Under the pieces are notes generated by a model. It was given only the letters and a program-made list of their open reading frames with translations, did no database searches and was not told the DNA's origin. From assembly GCF_000314855.2 (NCBI RefSeq), contig NZ_KB233222.1:1743816-1807815 (forward strand): 64,000 bases of DNA, written 5' to 3'. A program made the position numbers and the translations under genes. Below are positions 54,982-63,906 of this stretch, piece after piece (within the stretch, counting starts at the first letter, position 1; each line of letters opens with the position of its first letter). The DNA comes from Providencia burhodogranariea DSM 19968. Lineage in GTDB: Bacteria; Pseudomonadota; Gammaproteobacteria; Enterobacterales; Enterobacteriaceae.

Positions 54982-55868
54982 ATGATCAGTAATCTAGAAA
55001 TAAAATGGTTGCACGATATAGTTGCACTGGAGGAATGTCGTAGTTTTACTTTAGCTGCTGAAAAACGTAATATTTCACAATCATCTTTTAGTCGGCGCAT
55101 ACAAGCTATTGAAGCCTCTATCGGATTTGAAATATTTGATCGTAATACCAATCCATTACAACTCACAACACAAGGGAAAGGTTTTATTGTTTATGCAAGA
55201 AATTTACTAGATGATATCTATTTTCAAATTGATAGAATAAAAGGTGTTGATAATACCAAGCAGCGTATTAATATAGCAGCAGCGCATTCCTTATCTGTAT
55301 TTCTTCTACCCGAGTTTATTTCTCAGTTTTCTCAAAATTCAGATAAAATCTTTTTCATAGAATCAATTAATGTGGATGAGGCAGTAAAAAACTAAAAGAA
55401 GGACAAAGTGACTTTATTCTTTCATTTTATAATGAAGAACTCATGTCAGCGCCTTTCTTACATTCAGAAGTTCTTGAAAGTCGTTTACATCTCGTTTCAT
55501 TATGTGATGAAAATAAATATCCGTTATATCCACTTGATGGCCGTCCACTTCCCTTTATGAAATATACCGATGAAAGTTATATGGGACGACAAGTTAACCA
55601 ATTAACCGATAAACTTCCTGAGTTACCACTTGAATTATCATGTGTTACTTCAATGAGCGACCTGCTAAAACGCATGATATTAAATGGCAATGGCGTTGGC
55701 TGGTTACCTGATTATTCAATTAAAAATGAAATTTCGCAGGGACTATTAACTATTCTAGATCAAAACTTATCGATCAATATGGGAGTCTATATTTACCGTA
55801 CTGGCTCAAGACTTAACCTTTCTTCAGAAAGATTCTGGCAATTTATGCGTAATCGGGTAATCATTTAA
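54982..55868 (+). pseudogene. LysR family regulator disrupted by a frameshift
   Basis: The N-terminal frame (MISNLEIKWLHDIVALEECR, with the helix-turn-helix over about residues 5-63) stops at 55395. The C-terminal frame (KEGQSDFILSFYNEELMSAP ... RFWQFMRNRVII) runs to 55868. They join cleanly if one A is added to the A6 run at 55386-55391 (VKKLKEGQSDF). The joined protein would be about 296 residues, normal for LysR. As it stands the effector domain is cut off. It is divergent from the racemase gene, 122 bases away, and was probably its regulator. A sequencing or assembly slip is also possible. Confidence 0.8.
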
Positions 55869-55949
55869 TTCGTGTTACTTTTTATTAATAGACACCGCCC
55901 TCTATTTCTAAAAGCTTAGAGAGCGGTAGGTACTAGGTAATGTCTATTC

Positions 55950-57236
55950 TTATGATATTGACGTTACTTTTTCTTCATGGATAACAATATTCTCTACATC
56001 AGACGTAATCCTTTTTCTATCTTCAAGCTTTGAAATAACAGCCGTTGAAATACTATTACCTACGACATTTGTTGCCGTTCTTCCCATATCCAAGAATTGA
56101 TCAATACCAAGTAATAATAGAATGCCAGCTTCAGGCAGATTAAACATTGGTAATGTCGCAGCAACAACAACGATAGAAGCACGCGCGACACCAGCCATTC
56201 CTTTACTAGTCACCATCAACGTCAATAATATAAGAAGTTGTTCCGTAATACTTAAATCAATACCATAAGCATTCGCAATAAAAAGAACTGCAAAAGATTG
56301 ATACATCATCGAGCCATCAAGATTAAAGGAATAGCCTAGAGGTAAAACAAAGCTAGTCACTTTCTTTGGGATACCATATTTATCAAGCGCATCCATAGTC
56401 TTGGGATAGGCTGATTCGCTACTTGCCGTTGCGAATGCCAATGCTACAGGTTCACGAATTAATTTACCTAAAGTAAATACGGATTTTCCTAAGAATAGAT
56501 ATCCTACCAAAAACAAGACAGCCCAAAGAACCAGCAACGCAACATAAAACAAGCCTATTAATTTACCGTAATCATATAATAACCCTAGACCTTCTACCGT
56601 GACAGCAGAAGCTATCGCTGCAAATACTGCAATAGGAGCAAAGCTCATCACATAATCCGTAATACGGAACATTATTTTTGCCAGATCTTCAATTAACGTC
56701 ACGATGAGGCTTTTTTTATCTTTACTAATAAAAGCTAATGCTGAACCAAAGAAAATTGAAAAAACTAATATTTGTAAAATTTCATTATTTGCCATCGCTT
56801 CCGTAAAACTTTTCGGGAAAATATGTGTAATAAATGCTTTTAAGGTAAACCCTGAGGTATTTAAACCACTATCTATTGTGGCTGAGGGTACTGCTAAATT
56901 TAATCCTACCCCAATATCAAATAAATTGACAAATACCATACCAATCAACAATGAAATAATCGCTGCAGAAATAAACCAAATCATCGCCTTAAGTGTTATG
57001 CTACCAACTGAAGATGAGCCTCCCATAGATACAATACCTGAAACGATAGTTGCAAAAACTAACGGTGCAATAATCATTTTAATCAACCGCAAAAATACAT
57101 CAGTAACGATATTCATATAAGATGCTATTTCTTTTGCATCTTCTGCGGAGTCTGCATAAATATGGCATCCCCAGCCTACTATAATGCCAAAAACAATAGC
57201 GAAAACAATCTGTTTCATGAGTTTTTGTTTATTCAT
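55950..57236 (-). CDS. Dicarboxylate/amino acid:cation symporter (DAACS)
   Basis: 428 residues of the GltP/DctA-type symporter family. The re-entrant loop ATASSESAYPKTMDAL, the NLDGSMM segment, SKGMAGVARASIVVVAATL and FLDMGRTATNVVGNS are the conserved transport core. It takes up glutamate, aspartate or C4-dicarboxylates with H+ or Na+. It converges on the LysR gene and follows the racemase region, so acidic amino acids are the likely cargo. It is a different branch from TcyP in this window. Confidence 0.9.
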   Translation of the reverse strand: MNKQKLMKQIVFAIVFGIIVGWGCHIYADSAEDAKEIASYMNIVTDVFLRLIKMIIAPLVFATIVSGIVSMGGSSSVGSITLKAMIWFISAAIISLLIGMVFVNLFDIGVGLNLAVPSATIDSGLNTSGFTLKAFITHIFPKSFTEAMANNEILQILVFSIFFGSALAFISKDKKSLIVTLIEDLAKIMFRITDYVMSFAPIAVFAAIASAVTVEGLGLLYDYGKLIGLFYVALLVLWAVLFLVGYLFLGKSVFTLGKLIREPVALAFATASSESAYPKTMDALDKYGIPKKVTSFVLPLGYSFNLDGSMMYQSFAVLFIANAYGIDLSITEQLLILLTLMVTSKGMAGVARASIVVVAATLPMFNLPEAGILLLLGIDQFLDMGRTATNVVGNSISTAVISKLEDRKRITSDVENIVIHEEKVTSIS

Positions 57237-57586
57237 TCTGACCCCTATTTTATTTTTGTAAAGCGGCGGGTTTATCCTTTACGATTAATAATATATGTAT
57301 TTTGAATACTAAATTTGATAGTTACATTTTTTTAACGTGAAGAGAAATGCAAATGGACGAAATAGAATGCAAAAAATGCATATGAAAGAAAATGAGTTTA
57401 TCTAGTTGATTTTAAATCATATATTGAAAAGTTGTCGATATTATTAAATAACCAGCATGCGTTATACTGGTTCGTCATTATAAAAAATAACATAATCACA
57501 TTTTTATCTGTCTTAATAAACCTCTTTATGGAGCTTCTCTTACAACATAAAGCTAAGTTTCTATCACGGCATAAATATTTAACCTT
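57237..57586. other. Gap upstream of the DAACS gene
   Basis: No gene is visible. AT-rich; it should hold the DAACS promoter and the end of the holin transcript. Confidence 0.4.
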
Positions 57587-57937
57587 TTATTCTTTTTCTC
57601 CATAACGTTTTTTTATCGTGATTAAAAACGAATCAACAATCCAACTAATTTTTTTCGTTCCCAAGAAGCCTATCATCGCTCCACAAAATTCAGCAAGAGA
57701 TGACCAAGCCTCTGAGTAATTCATATAAATGAGTAACCATTGAAGTGCTTGGATAGCACTCACAGTAATCGCTCCACAAATTACTGCTTCAGCTAATGAC
57801 TGCCATGAACTATTACCATCTCTCCATTCTCTTATAAATGCAATCAGCGTCGCCAACATAACACCACTTAATAAAGGAAAATTGAGTTGAACCCAGCGTA
57901 AAATTTGCACCCAAAAATCAATATTTTTTTCATACAT
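57587..57937 (-). CDS. Orphan phage holin, lambda (holin_3) family
   Basis: 116 residues with three hydrophobic segments (about 20-36, 48-67 and 80-93) and the lambda-family holin layout (SGVMLATLIAFIREWRDGNS ... AEAVICGAITVSAIQALQWL ... AEFCGAMIGFLGTKKISWIV) ending in a basic tail IKKRYGEKE. Holins make the inner membrane permeable so endolysin or other proteins can leave. No endolysin or spanin gene lies beside it, so it is a phage leftover or a domesticated holin. Confidence 0.8.
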   Translation of the reverse strand: MYEKNIDFWVQILRWVQLNFPLLSGVMLATLIAFIREWRDGNSSWQSLAEAVICGAITVSAIQALQWLLIYMNYSEAWSSLAEFCGAMIGFLGTKKISWIVDSFLITIKKRYGEKE

Positions 57938-58540
57938 AGTGATACCTCCTAAATAGAGTGCTAGTTTATTATCAATAAATAAAGCCCCCTTATTATTTTA
58001 TATAAAACTGTAAATTAATGGATCCTTAATATCCTAATAAAACAATAAAAAACAACTATAATCATTAATTATAAATCTAAAGTTATTTAATTATGTATGC
58101 GAATCACACAAGCTCATTATCACAAATAAATATAAAAATCTAAAGGTGTTATTTTTTTAGTCATTGTTAATAATTAAAATCCATTATCAATTTATACAAC
58201 AAAAATACACTGACAAGATAAAACCTCTTAAATTAACTTTACTTTTAAAGCATTGAAATATCTAAATGATAAAACCATCAATTAGAATATAGTGATTCTT
58301 ATCTAGAACAATTGACCGTGTAAGTAGGTATGAAATAAAGCTAGACGATACACACAAGGGAAACAATATGAATCGTCTAGCTTTGTAATACATTATATCT
58401 GTAATATCTACTGTACCTTGAGGTATGACAAGTAGTACAAGATACATCAGTAGTATTTGTTTTTTTATTATTAAGATCTCTTCATTTTTAATCACTTTTT
58501 ATTAAAATATCATAAGATACAAAAAATAATTTATATCTTA
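57938..58540. other. Gap between holin and YdcZ-type genes
   Basis: AT-rich. A 77-codon GTG-started minus-strand frame at 58262-58495 was judged unlikely. Nothing else was recognised. Confidence 0.4.
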
Positions 58541-58969
58541 TCAATCCACTTTGAAATATTGATAAAATACTCCTGCAATAATAAGTAATAAGCCAATCAA
58601 TTGTAATGTCAAACTGCTTCCAATATGGCCATTGATAACATCTAAAACAAACCCTGAAACGACTTGCCCACTGATTGCTAATAATGTTGTCAATGTGACA
58701 CCTAACTTCGGTAATACATAACTATTAATAACAACAAAGAATGCTCCTATAATACCACCTACAAATGCGATATAAGGTATCCCACGCAGATCAACAACAA
58801 ATAGCTCCTGACGAAAAATAAGTACTACACTTAAAAATAAAAATCCGACAATGTGATTGACCAGTGAGGCATAAAAAGCATTTTTACTTTGTGCCAGTGA
58901 TCCATTGAGGGTACGACTAGTCACAATACAAACCCCATTAACAAGGGCTATCATCACAAAAAACCACAT
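58541..58969 (-). CDS. DMT family transporter, YdcZ/DUF606 type (second of pair)
   Basis: 142 residues with five hydrophobic segments of the YdcZ/DUF606 group of small DMT transporters (SRTLNGSLAQSKNAFYASLV ... GGIIGAFFVVINSYVLPKLG). It begins two bases after the stop of a related gene, so the two form a co-translated pair, probably a heterodimer as in paired small multidrug-type carriers. The substrate is unknown. Confidence 0.8.
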   Translation of the reverse strand: MWFFVMIALVNGVCIVTSRTLNGSLAQSKNAFYASLVNHIVGFLFLSVVLIFRQELFVVDLRGIPYIAFVGGIIGAFFVVINSYVLPKLGVTLTTLLAISGQVVSGFVLDVINGHIGSSLTLQLIGLLLIIAGVFYQYFKVD

Positions 58970-58971
58970 AT

Positions 58972-59430
58972 TTACTTCCCTAGTACGATGAATATACTAC
59001 CTAATACAAATAAGCCAGCCACGATGAGATCACGGCGCTTTATTTTGTTCCCTTTTGCTTTAATATTAAAAAAACCAAAATAATCGATAATAAGACCAAA
59101 AATAACTTGCCCTACCAGCATTAAAACAATACTACCGGATAAAGACAGAGAACTATTCACCGTGATCGCAGCTAGTAATACTGTAAACGCACCTGGGATC
59201 CCGGCTAAATAGCCAATTAATGGCGCTTTTCCCTTTTTATTTATTGTCATTTTCTTTAAACCAAAAATCATAAATATGAATAAAGAAAAGATGGCACCAA
59301 CTCCATGGGTTAACCAAGAAGCTTTTACTGGTGATGTAAATTGTGATAAATAGCTATTACTCATGATCATTAAGGTGAGTAATATACCGGATACAATAGC
59401 AAGTAAGGGTAAAAATAATTTATTTTTCAT
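58972..59430 (-). CDS. DMT family transporter, YdcZ/DUF606 type (first of pair)
   Basis: 152 residues from MKNKLFLPLLAIVSGILLTL with five segments of the same YdcZ/DUF606 type (SWLTHGVGAIFSLFIFMIFG ... LSGSIVLMLVGQVIFGLIID). The frame stays open 26 codons upstream, but that part is not in the family. It pairs with the next gene and is divergent from a LysR regulator 99 bases away, likely its controller. Confidence 0.8.
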   Translation of the reverse strand: MKNKLFLPLLAIVSGILLTLMIMSNSYLSQFTSPVKASWLTHGVGAIFSLFIFMIFGLKKMTINKKGKAPLIGYLAGIPGAFTVLLAAITVNSSLSLSGSIVLMLVGQVIFGLIIDYFGFFNIKAKGNKIKRRDLIVAGLFVLGSIFIVLGK

Positions 59431-59529
59431 AATGATGACTCTACATAAAGATGACCTAATTATAGTTTTGCTTACAACACAATTTAAGATATAAAATAGG
59501 AAACACATTGTTCATCATAGGTTGACAAT

Positions 59530-60453
59530 ATGCATGATTTAAACTCGATTCCTATCCTTATTGAAGTGGCTGAAAGCCTAAGCTTTACAAGGGCAGCAGA
59601 AAAATTGCACATGACAAAATCTGCTGTCAGTAAATCGATCAGCACTGTAGAAAGTCATCTGGGCGTAAAGCTATTTAATCGCTCAACACGAAAAATTAGC
59701 TTAACTGAGATAGGTACAACTTATATTGAATATCTAAAAACCTCGTATTCTTTTCTCGAACAAGGAAAAGATGCAATTACTCAACTCAATATTAAAGCTG
59801 CTGGCAAAATAAAAATTAGTGCACCAATGTCATTCGGCACTTTGCATTTATCTAAAATAATGCCTGAATTTTTAAAACGATTTCCTGATTTGCAAACAGA
59901 AATTATTTTAGATGATAGGGTTGTGGACCTCATCGCCGAAGGGTTTGATGTGGCGATAAGAATTGGTGATTTACCTGATTCGTCACTGATCGGAAAAAAA
60001 ATAACGCCTTGTTATAGTGTTTTGTGTGCCTCACCACTGTATTTGCATAGAAAAGGAATTCCAAATACAGTTGCAGATCTAAAAAGCCATAACTGCTTAT
60101 TTTATTCATTGTACCAATCTGGACAAGAATGGGTTTTTCATAAGAATAATAAATCCGAGAATATTAGCCCCACAGGAAACTTTATCGTCAATAATAGTGA
60201 ATCCCTTCTACAAGCAGTCATTCAGGATGTTGGTATTTCTTTGCTACCCTGCTTTATTGCCGTACCATACATCGAAAATGGTTCACTTGTTCCTCTGCTT
60301 ACTCATTATTCATTACCAAAGCACTATATTTATGCAGTATATCCTAATAAAAACTATTTACCGTATAAGACAAGACTTGCCATTGATTTTATCTTTGAAA
60401 AATTGAATGTTCATAGTGAGTATAGTACTCGCTATGAAATCAATTATTATTGA
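59530..60453 (+). CDS. LysR family regulator of the YdcZ-type pair
   Basis: 307 residues. The helix-turn-helix is at about residues 4-62 (ESLSFTRAAEKLHMTKSAVS), followed by a full effector domain. It is divergent from the DMT pair. The N-terminal MHDLNSIPILIEVAESLSF and the closing INYY are intact. It is followed by a strong bidirectional terminator. The effector is unknown. Confidence 0.88.
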   Translation: MHDLNSIPILIEVAESLSFTRAAEKLHMTKSAVSKSISTVESHLGVKLFNRSTRKISLTEIGTTYIEYLKTSYSFLEQGKDAITQLNIKAAGKIKISAPMSFGTLHLSKIMPEFLKRFPDLQTEIILDDRVVDLIAEGFDVAIRIGDLPDSSLIGKKITPCYSVLCASPLYLHRKGIPNTVADLKSHNCLFYSLYQSGQEWVFHKNNKSENISPTGNFIVNNSESLLQAVIQDVGISLLPCFIAVPYIENGSLVPLLTHYSLPKHYIYAVYPNKNYLPYKTRLAIDFIFEKLNVHSEYSTRYEINYY

Positions 60454-60501
60454 TATCGTGATAATCCTAATTAGGCATAGACTATAAACATCAATAAAGT
60501 A

Positions 60502-60529
60502 AAAAGGCCGCTTTCATTCGCGGCCTTTT
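60502..60529. terminator. Bidirectional terminator between LysR gene and map
   Basis: AAAAGGCCGC and GCGGCCTTTT form a 10-bp GC-rich stem with an 8-nt loop and A/T tracts on both sides. Confidence 0.92.
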
Positions 60530-60557
60530 ATCATTGATCATTTACCACTAACAAATC

Positions 60558-61352
60558 TTAGAGGTTATTTTTCACAACAAATGCTTTTTCTTCATCTCGT
60601 AAAGTTAATACTTCATAACCATTTTCAGTGACTAAAATAGTATGTTCCGATTGAGCTGATAGTTTTTTGTCGCGAGTGACAACTGTCCAACCATCTTTTT
60701 TAGTTTTGATCTTCATACCACCTTGGTTAATCATTGGTTCGATAGTAAATGTCATTCCCTCTTTTAGTGGTATTCCCTGTCCACGAATACCATAATGCAA
60801 TACTTGTGGGTCTTCGTGCATCTCACGCCCAATACCATGACCACAATACTCACGTACGACACTGTAACCATTTGTTTGAGCATGGTGCTGAATAGCAGCA
60901 CCGATATCACCTAATGTCGCCCCTGGCTTAACTTGCTTAATACCTTCCCACATAGCTTCATAAGTATCTTTGACTAATTTACGAGCTAAAGGTGATGCTT
61001 CAGGCATAACATACATTTTACTTGAGTCGGCAATAAAACCATTTTTTTCTAATGTGATATCAACATTGATAATGTCTTTAGCTTTCAGAGATTCATCAAC
61101 TTTAGGTATACCATGACAAACAACCTCGTTAAGCGAGGTATTTAAAACATATTGGTAATCGTATTGCCCTTTACTTGCCGGCCTAGCCTGCAAATCATTA
61201 ACAATATAATCCTCAACCTTATCGTTGATTTCCATGGTCGTAATGCCCGGCACAATAAAAGTATCTAACATCGTAAATACCTTGGCTAATAAACGACCGG
61301 ATTCACGCATCAATTCAATTTCTTCAGCTGTTTTGATTGTGATATTACTCAT
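60558..61352 (-). CDS. map: Type I methionine aminopeptidase
   Basis: 264 residues with the metal-ligand segments NVDITLEKNGFIADSSKM, YCGHGIGREMHEDP, FTIEPMINQGG and QSEHTILVTENG, and the normal length for Map. It removes the initiator Met. The housekeeping map gene usually stands beside rpsB, while this one follows a ParD-like gene with an 8-base overlap, so it is probably a second, accessory copy. The pairing with a small ParD-like protein is known in other bacteria. Confidence 0.9.
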   Translation of the reverse strand: MSNITIKTAEEIELMRESGRLLAKVFTMLDTFIVPGITTMEINDKVEDYIVNDLQARPASKGQYDYQYVLNTSLNEVVCHGIPKVDESLKAKDIINVDITLEKNGFIADSSKMYVMPEASPLARKLVKDTYEAMWEGIKQVKPGATLGDIGAAIQHHAQTNGYSVVREYCGHGIGREMHEDPQVLHYGIRGQGIPLKEGMTFTIEPMINQGGMKIKTKKDGWTVVTRDKKLSAQSEHTILVTENGYEVLTLRDEEKAFVVKNNL

Positions 61353-61551
61353 GGTACTTCCCTTTATGATTAACGGATTCTTTTTCTAACATTTCACTAA
61401 TAAGCATAGTGAAGGTTTTATCTGGATTGAGTTCTGCTTGAATACCGATTTTTATCCAAAACTCAGCTTGAGAATTAATAGAGCGTGACATCACTTGGCT
61501 GGCACGACGCAAATAATCATGTAAGTCATCAGAAATTTTCACAATCCCCAA
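61345..61551 (-). CDS. ParD-like small protein upstream of map
   Basis: 68 residues: KISDDLHDYLRRASQVMSRSINSQAEFWI is a ribbon-helix-helix-like domain (ParD-like family). The gene overlaps the start of map by 8 bases, so the two are translationally coupled. The usual partner of a ParD protein is a ParE toxin, and none is here. It may control the map gene instead. The function in the family is not established. Confidence 0.75.
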   Translation of the reverse strand: MGIVKISDDLHDYLRRASQVMSRSINSQAEFWIKIGIQAELNPDKTFTMLISEMLEKESVNHKGKYHE

Positions 61552-61888
61552 AACAGCACCTCATTAGCATACAAAATATTACATATCATATATAAAGCAT
61601 ATAATAGTTAAAACGATAAAGGAAGAAAACTGATTATTTATATAAACAATATATCGAACAATCGCTATTTGCTCTTTATTTGACCTATTTGATTAGCTTG
61701 AGTAATCAATATTAGGAGCTAATTCTCGAACTTGAATACACCGTCAAAGTATTGGCTGTTAAAATGATGTATTTTTATTGATAGTTAGTGCTGCTATTTG
61801 CATTCATCATTTTAGCTTTGCATCTATTAGATACTAACCTTGAACCTGTACCCAATAATTTTCTAAATCAAACAGATTATGCTGATAT

Positions 61889-61912
61889 ACCAATATACTT
61901 TGAGTTATGTGT
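61889..61912 (-). repeat. Dispersed intergenic repeat, inverted copy
   Basis: On the minus strand it reads ACATAACTCAAAGTATATTG then GTAT, similar to the CAACTTGAAGTATGACGGGTAT core. Confidence 0.35.
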
Positions 61913-62050
61913 GGGTTGACAATCCGGTTATGCCTATAAAAAACCGAGTTAGCATCAATCGATTCTACATAATTCGATTTGCATGGCGATAAGGGTAAAT
62001 AGGTGGGAGTAGAAATAAACTCAGCGACTCACTGAGAACAGTCTACAACC

Positions 62051-62121
62051 ATGCAACTTGAGTATGACAAGCGTATAGCTGACTTATACAACCTGCTACA
62101 TCTTGAAGTAACACGCGTATA
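62051..62121 (+). repeat. Dispersed intergenic repeat, two direct copies
   Basis: ATGCAACTTGAGTATGACAA and GCGTAT (62051-62076) is the best copy in the window; CATCTTGAAGTAACACGCG with TATAT (62099-62123) is a second, partial one. They lie 46 bases apart. Confidence 0.5.
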
Positions 62122-62147
62122 TCATTGATGATTGTTCGGAGAACAAA

Positions 62148-62573
62148 ATGTATAAAAAAATTTTAGTTCCTATTGATATTACTGAGAAAAATTTAGCTCA
62201 TCTGGTCCTACCCCATATTCAATATCTTTCTGAGTCAGAGAATGCTCATATTCACTTTTTAGCTGTTATTCCTACAGTGCCATTTTATACTTCAATGGGC
62301 TTTGGCTTTGCCGAAAAAGTAGATAGCGAGCAAGATAAGGTCACCAATCAATTGGTTGATATAATTAAAGAATTTAACCTTCCAAAAGGTAAATTTACTG
62401 CGCAAGTGGTAATGGGAACACCTCGAGATGAAATTTTACGGATTGCCGATAATGTTGAGGCCGATTTAATTGTTATTGGTTCAAGAAGACCTGATATGTC
62501 GACTTACTTCTTAGGATCAACTGCCACTATGGTCATTCAGAATTCAAAAATTTCGGTCTTAACTGTACGCTAA
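62148..62573 (+). CDS. Universal stress protein (UspF/UspG-like)
   Basis: 141 residues of the Usp fold. ILVPIDITEKN at the start, VMGTPRDEILRIADNVEADL and the ATP-binding GSRRPDMSTYFLGSTATMVI near the end (G-2x-G-9x-G-S/T type) mark the UspFG group. It binds ATP and acts in stress survival. The start follows TTCGGAGAA. It stands alone and ends with a terminator. Confidence 0.9.
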   Translation: MYKKILVPIDITEKNLAHLVLPHIQYLSESENAHIHFLAVIPTVPFYTSMGFGFAEKVDSEQDKVTNQLVDIIKEFNLPKGKFTAQVVMGTPRDEILRIADNVEADLIVIGSRRPDMSTYFLGSTATMVIQNSKISVLTVR

Positions 62574-62579
62574 TATTTC

Positions 62580-62600
62580 AGCCCACTTCAGTGGGCTTTT
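62580..62600 (+). terminator. Terminator of the universal stress gene
   Basis: AGCCCACT-TC-AGTGGGCT followed by TTTTC, seven bases past the stop. Confidence 0.88.
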
Positions 62601-63036
62601 CATTTAACCACATGATTAATAAAAATTATTATTAATCTCTAGCTATTCCACTTATTTTCTAATAATTTTAACTATACTATTCCTGCTTATATTTTCTAAT
62701 ATAATAGCTTCTCAATATTCTTTCCTTTTGTTGATGTTTCCTCTCAATATAGAATTTTTATAACCCTCCGCCGAAAATGACGCCAAATAGATTAAATATT
62801 CTTTTTTAGTTCTTTGTATTGGTTCAATAAATCCATCATTTGTTATACTTTAAGTTTCACATAAGAGACTTAAAATCAGCATAATCACGATATACTGCAC
62901 AAATCAAAATAAATATTTCACATAGTGACAATATTACATTGACTACTTATCACTCACGCAACTAATCTAGTTTTAAATAACAAACAATGTTTTATATATG
63001 AAACAAATTTGTTTTGCTGTGCAAAGAGGAAGCAAT
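62601..63036. other. Gap before the Rieske gene
   Basis: No gene is visible. AT-rich promoter-type DNA; the frame of the Rieske gene extends a little upstream without a ribosome site. Confidence 0.4.
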
Positions 63037-63351
63037 ATGAGTTGGATAGCAGTCTGTGATGTCTCGCAAGTACAAGAAAATTTTCCTTATTCAGCTCGAG
63101 TCAAAGATACCGAGATCGGCATTTTTTTGGTCGACGGTCAATATTATGCCATGGAAGATATTTGCCCACATGCTTACGCCTTACTAAGCCAAGGATTTGT
63201 TGAAGATGGCAAAGTGGAGTGTCCGCTCCACGAGGCATTGTTTGATATTAGAACCGGTAAATGTTTACGCGAACCTGGTGGTCGTGATTTAAAAACTTAT
63301 CCGACACGTCTTAATGAAAACCAAATCGAAATCAGTTTAATTGAGGAGTAG
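63037..63351 (+). CDS. Rieske [2Fe-2S] ferredoxin (ring-hydroxylating dioxygenase type)
   Basis: 105 residues from MSWIAVCDVSQV. The Rieske ligands are Cys43, His45, Cys62 and His65 (CPHAYA ... CPLHEALFD), spaced C-x-H-16x-C-xx-H. Such proteins pass electrons to an oxygenase. The ATG has an AGAGGAAG ribosome site; the frame opens 13 codons earlier, but the family start is here. No intact oxygenase gene follows in the window. Confidence 0.87.
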   Translation: MSWIAVCDVSQVQENFPYSARVKDTEIGIFLVDGQYYAMEDICPHAYALLSQGFVEDGKVECPLHEALFDIRTGKCLREPGGRDLKTYPTRLNENQIEISLIEE

Positions 63352-63353
63352 AA

Positions 63354-63906
63354 ATGGGCCCGATACAAAACATGCCCCCCGATTTGCCTGCCAATCATCA
63401 GATTATACCGGCACGTGAAGGCAGTAAAAGCCAGATCTAATCCCGGGCTTTGCTCCAAATATCGTTTGGTAAACTCATTCACGCATTCCTGGCGAATATG
63501 AAGTAGCACTGATTGCCGCGTTAGAAACGCTGTCTGATTCAGGTTTTGAACCACTAGAGCAATTCATCGAATGCAATGCCTACTCCCTCGTTATTCATTT
63601 CACAGGGCACGTTGGAAAAGCGTATTTTGATATAGATGCGGAGTTCATTCATGAAACGCGTGACCAACTTGCACAATCAATAGAGACTCAAACATTTACC
63701 ATTGATAATGCTGCCTATTTTGGCTAAACAATCAAAAAACTATCGAATTAAAACAATCCTTTGTCGTGAAAGTATTAATGGAGAACATTGGTAGAATCAA
63801 TTTTTCAGAGTCACCACAGAAAAAGCTATTTAAATTAATTTATGTGCATTACCCTAAGTTAAATCCACTTTCCGCTATTCGGATTAAAATCAAAGGACTT
63901 CAATGA
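63354..63906 (+). pseudogene. Broken coding region after the Rieske gene
   Basis: Three protein-like pieces lie in different frames. A 28-codon frame starts at 63354 (MGPIQNMPPDLPANHQIIPA). From about 63474 to 63727 a second frame reads SRIPGEYEVALIAALETLSD and later HFTGHVGKAYFDIDAEFIHE. A third reads LKQSFVVKVLMENIGRINFS to the TGA at 63904-63906. The frames would join into one protein with two single-base shifts. The last stop overlaps the next ATG (ATGA), so the original gene was coupled to the one after it. No family was recognised. Confidence 0.5.

Larger units (their letters stand above)
61552..62147. other. Gap before the universal stress gene
   Basis: No gene is visible. It carries two direct and one inverted copy of the dispersed repeat (61889-61912, 62051-62075 and 62099-62121). 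Confidence 0.5.

Noticed and set aside
58262..58495. 77-codon minus-strand frame starting with GTG
   Set aside because: No ribosome site, and residues do not resemble any family. It might be a small membrane protein, but support is too weak.
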